Shown here: in pieces, positions 4,888 to 6,717 of the stretch
How positions within the stretch are numbered: the stretch's first letter is position 1
How the letters are laid out: each line of letters opens with the position of its first letter
Source of the DNA: Candidatus Dormiibacterota bacterium
GTDB lineage: Bacteria; Chloroflexota; Dormibacteria; Aeolococcales; Aeolococcaceae
Assembly (NCBI GenBank): GCA_003135255.1
Contig: PLAX01000198.1
Location: forward strand, 1-6,717
Length of the DNA stretch: 6,717 nt
Reading direction: 5' to 3'
Position numbers and translations under genes: made by a program
The notes under the pieces: model-generated
Database searches by the model: none
What the model was told of the DNA's origin: nothing
Seen by the model: only the letters and a program-made list of their open reading frames with translations

Positions 4888-6717
4888 ACGGTGCGGCGTG
4901 CTCCTTCTGGTGCGCCTCGATGAGGTGCTGGGCCACCTGAGCCGGGACCTCCTCGTAATGGGAGAGCTCGGTGGCATAGCGACCCCGGCCCTGGGTGAGA
5001 GCGCGGAGATCGATGGGGAAGGTGAACATCTCCGCCTGGGGGACCTGGGCGGTCACCTCGGAGCGGCCGTCGCCGAGCGGGTTCATCCCGGCGACCCGCC
5101 CGCGCCGGGCGTTGAAGAGACCGATGATGTCGCCGGTGAAGCGCTCGGGGACCACGACCTTGACGATCACGATCGGCTCGAGCAGCACCGGGGATGCCTT
5201 CTGCACCGCCTCGCGCATCGCCATCGAACCCGCGATCTGGAAGGCGATGTCCTTGCCGTCGACGGGGTGGGTGGAGCCGTCGACCAGCCGGACCCGGACG
5301 TCGACGATGGGGTTGCCGCTCATCGCCCCCTGCTCGACGGTGTGCCGGACTCCCTTCTCGACCGAGGGCCGGAACTGCTGGGGGATGGAGCCGCCGAAGA
5401 TCTTGTCCTGCCACTCGAAGCCGCCGCCGCGCGGCAGGGGCTCGATCTCGATGGTGCAGTCGCCGAAGAGGCCCGCCCCGCCTGACTGCTTCTTGTAGCG
5501 GTGCTGCACCCGTGCCGTGCCGTTGATGGTCTCCCGGTAGGGGATGCGCGGTGCGTGAATGGTCGCGTCCACGCTGTACTTGCGCTTCATCTTCTCGAGC
5601 ACCACGTCCAGGTGGACGTCGCCGAGGCCGTGGGCGATGACCTCCTGGGTCACCGGATCGCGGTCGATGGAGAAGGTGGGGTCCTCCTCGGAGAGGCGCG
5701 CCATCGACTGCATGATCTTGTCGTCGTCGCCCTTGGTCTTGGCGCTGATCGCCCCCGAATAAGCGGCGGTGGGCAGCGTGATCGCGGGAAGCACGACGGG
5801 CGAGGCGCGATCGCAGAGGGTGTCCCCGGTGGCGGTGGCCTGGAGCTTGGTCAGCACCGCGATCTCACCGGCACCGACCTCCCCCGCGGGCACCACCTGC
5901 TTGCCCATCGGACGGCCGAGCTGGGCAAAGCGCTCCTCGCTCTTGCGGCTCGCGTTGTAGGGGTGGGTCTCGCCGCGGAGGGTGCCGCGCAGGATCCGGA
6001 CGTAGCTGAGCTTGCCGAAGTTGTCCACGGCGGTCCGGAAGACCTGGGCGACCAGGGGGCCCGCCGGGTCACAGCGGATCTCGACCTCCTTGCCGGCGGC
6101 GTCGGTGCCGCGGCGCACCCGCTCCTTGGGCGAGGGGAGGAAGCGGACGATGCTGTCCAAAACCAGCGCCGCGCCGCGGGCGCCGATCGCCGCCGCGCAG
6201 ATGACCGGCACCAGCGTGCCGGTGGCGGCACCACGGTGGACGGCGTCGCGAACCTCGTCGGAGGAGAGCTCGGTGCCCTCCAGGTACTTCTCGATGAGCG
6301 AGTCGTCGGTCTCAGCGGCCGCGTCCATGAGGGCGCTCCGGGCCCGATCGATCTCACCGCTCATGGCGGCGGGCATCTCGGTGGCGACGGCACCGCCGTC
6401 AGTGCCGAAACGGTGGGCGCTGCCGTCGACCAGGTCCACGTAGCCCTGCAGCGATTCCGCCGCCCCGATGGGGACGACGACGGCGATCAGCTTCCGCCCG
6501 AAGGCCTCGCGAAGCGCGTTGACGGTGGCCTCGTACGCCGCGTTCTCCCGATCCATCCGGTTGACCACGATGAGGCAGGGGAGACCGGCCGCCGTGATCA
6601 TCTCCCAGGCCAGCTCGGCCCCGACGGGAACCGAGCCGTTGGCGCTCACCACCAGGACGGCCGCGTCGGCGCCGGCCAGGGCGCTGGCGACCTCGCCGGC
6701 GAAGTCCTGGAAGCCGG
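4880..6717 (-). CDS. fusA: elongation factor G-like translational GTPase, N-terminus beyond window
   Basis: 611 residues are visible. The frame is open to the right edge, so the N-terminal 80 to 90 residues with the P-loop and switch I are missing. The visible part starts in switch II (GFQDF after the expected DTP), then the G4 motif NRMD (visible residues 52-55; the usual form is NKMD) and VVPIGA. The G domain ends near FLPSPKERVRR (about 192-202). Domain II follows (GPLVAQVFRTAVDNFGKLSY onward), then domain III (about 311-386, with HGLGDVHLDVVLEKM), domain IV (about 387-506, with KKQSGGAGLFGD, FGGSIPQQFRPSVEKG and AFQIAGSMAMREA) and domain V (about 509-596, with GDIIGLFNARRGRVAGM). The order matches EF-G, which drives ribosomal translocation using GTP. 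Sequence style (ADAAVLVVSA, NRMDRENA, PIGAAESLQGYVDLV) points to the EF-G-like/EF-G2 group and not the main fusA of a str operon; no ribosomal genes are adjacent. The symbol names the family; whether this copy is the main factor is open. Confidence 0.93.
   Translation of the reverse strand, partial: GFQDFAGEVASALAGADAAVLVVSANGSVPVGAELAWEMITAAGLPCLIVVNRMDRENAAYEATVNALREAFGRKLIAVVVPIGAAESLQGYVDLVDGSAHRFGTDGGAVATEMPAAMSGEIDRARSALMDAAAETDDSLIEKYLEGTELSSDEVRDAVHRGAATGTLVPVICAAAIGARGAALVLDSIVRFLPSPKERVRRGTDAAGKEVEIRCDPAGPLVAQVFRTAVDNFGKLSYVRILRGTLRGETHPYNASRKSEERFAQLGRPMGKQVVPAGEVGAGEIAVLTKLQATATGDTLCDRASPVVLPAITLPTAAYSGAISAKTKGDDDKIMQSMARLSEEDPTFSIDRDPVTQEVIAHGLGDVHLDVVLEKMKRKYSVDATIHAPRIPYRETINGTARVQHRYKKQSGGAGLFGDCTIEIEPLPRGGGFEWQDKIFGGSIPQQFRPSVEKGVRHTVEQGAMSGNPIVDVRVRLVDGSTHPVDGKDIAFQIAGSMAMREAVQKASPVLLEPIVIVKVVVPERFTGDIIGLFNARRGRVAGMNPLGDGRSEVTAQVPQAEMFTFPIDLRALTQGRGRYATELSHYEEVPAQVAQHLIEAHQKEHAAPSA

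Noticed and set aside
4898..5485. Plus-strand frames opposite the EF-G-like gene
   Set aside because: The EF-G-like protein is unmistakable on the minus strand; the plus-strand products are Asp/Gly/Leu- or Arg-rich shadows.

Overview
The window is a GC-rich bacterial chromosome segment (roughly 70% GC by eye, not computed). Coding third positions are almost all G or C. The gene set (DUF5679 zinc ribbon, bactofilin, GT87 membrane glycosyltransferases, an EF-G-like GTPase) and the mix of Shine-Dalgarno-led and apparently leaderless genes suggest a Gram-positive-side lineage such as Chloroflexota, Dormibacterota or Actinomycetota. No marker here decides between these, so the placement is inference.

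Layout from left to right. The 5' part of a small zinc-ribbon protein gene (DUF5679-like, minus strand) runs off the left edge. A 252-nt divergent intergenic region follows, with a 16-bp perfect palindrome, a 10-bp inverted repeat around a possible promoter, and two GC-rich hairpins. Next is a 49-codon plus-strand gene for a one-helix membrane protein, then two tandem hairpins that look like a shared terminator. A minus-strand bactofilin gene follows. Its ATG overlaps the ATG of a divergent plus-strand SAM-dependent methyltransferase gene inside a single CATG. After a 169-nt gap with a terminator-like stem come two tandem plus-strand genes for paralogous GT87-type polytopic glycosyltransferases. 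Each has the same short promoter-like motif 7 to 8 nt before its start codon. The second converges, with a 5-nt gap, on a minus-strand elongation factor G-like gene that runs off the right edge and lacks its P-loop and switch I.

How the genes may work together: bactofilin (polymerising scaffold), the small membrane protein and the two glycosyltransferases all fit an envelope theme, but nothing ties them into one operon. The pair of glycosyltransferases is the only clear functional unit and probably transfers sugars from polyprenyl-phosphate donors outside the membrane. The methyltransferase substrate is unknown. The EF-G-like GTPase and the zinc-ribbon protein look like separate neighbours. 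I see no mobile element, CRISPR array, RNA gene or defence system. The unusual points are in gene starts, overlaps and spacers, and I do not see a new multi-gene system here.
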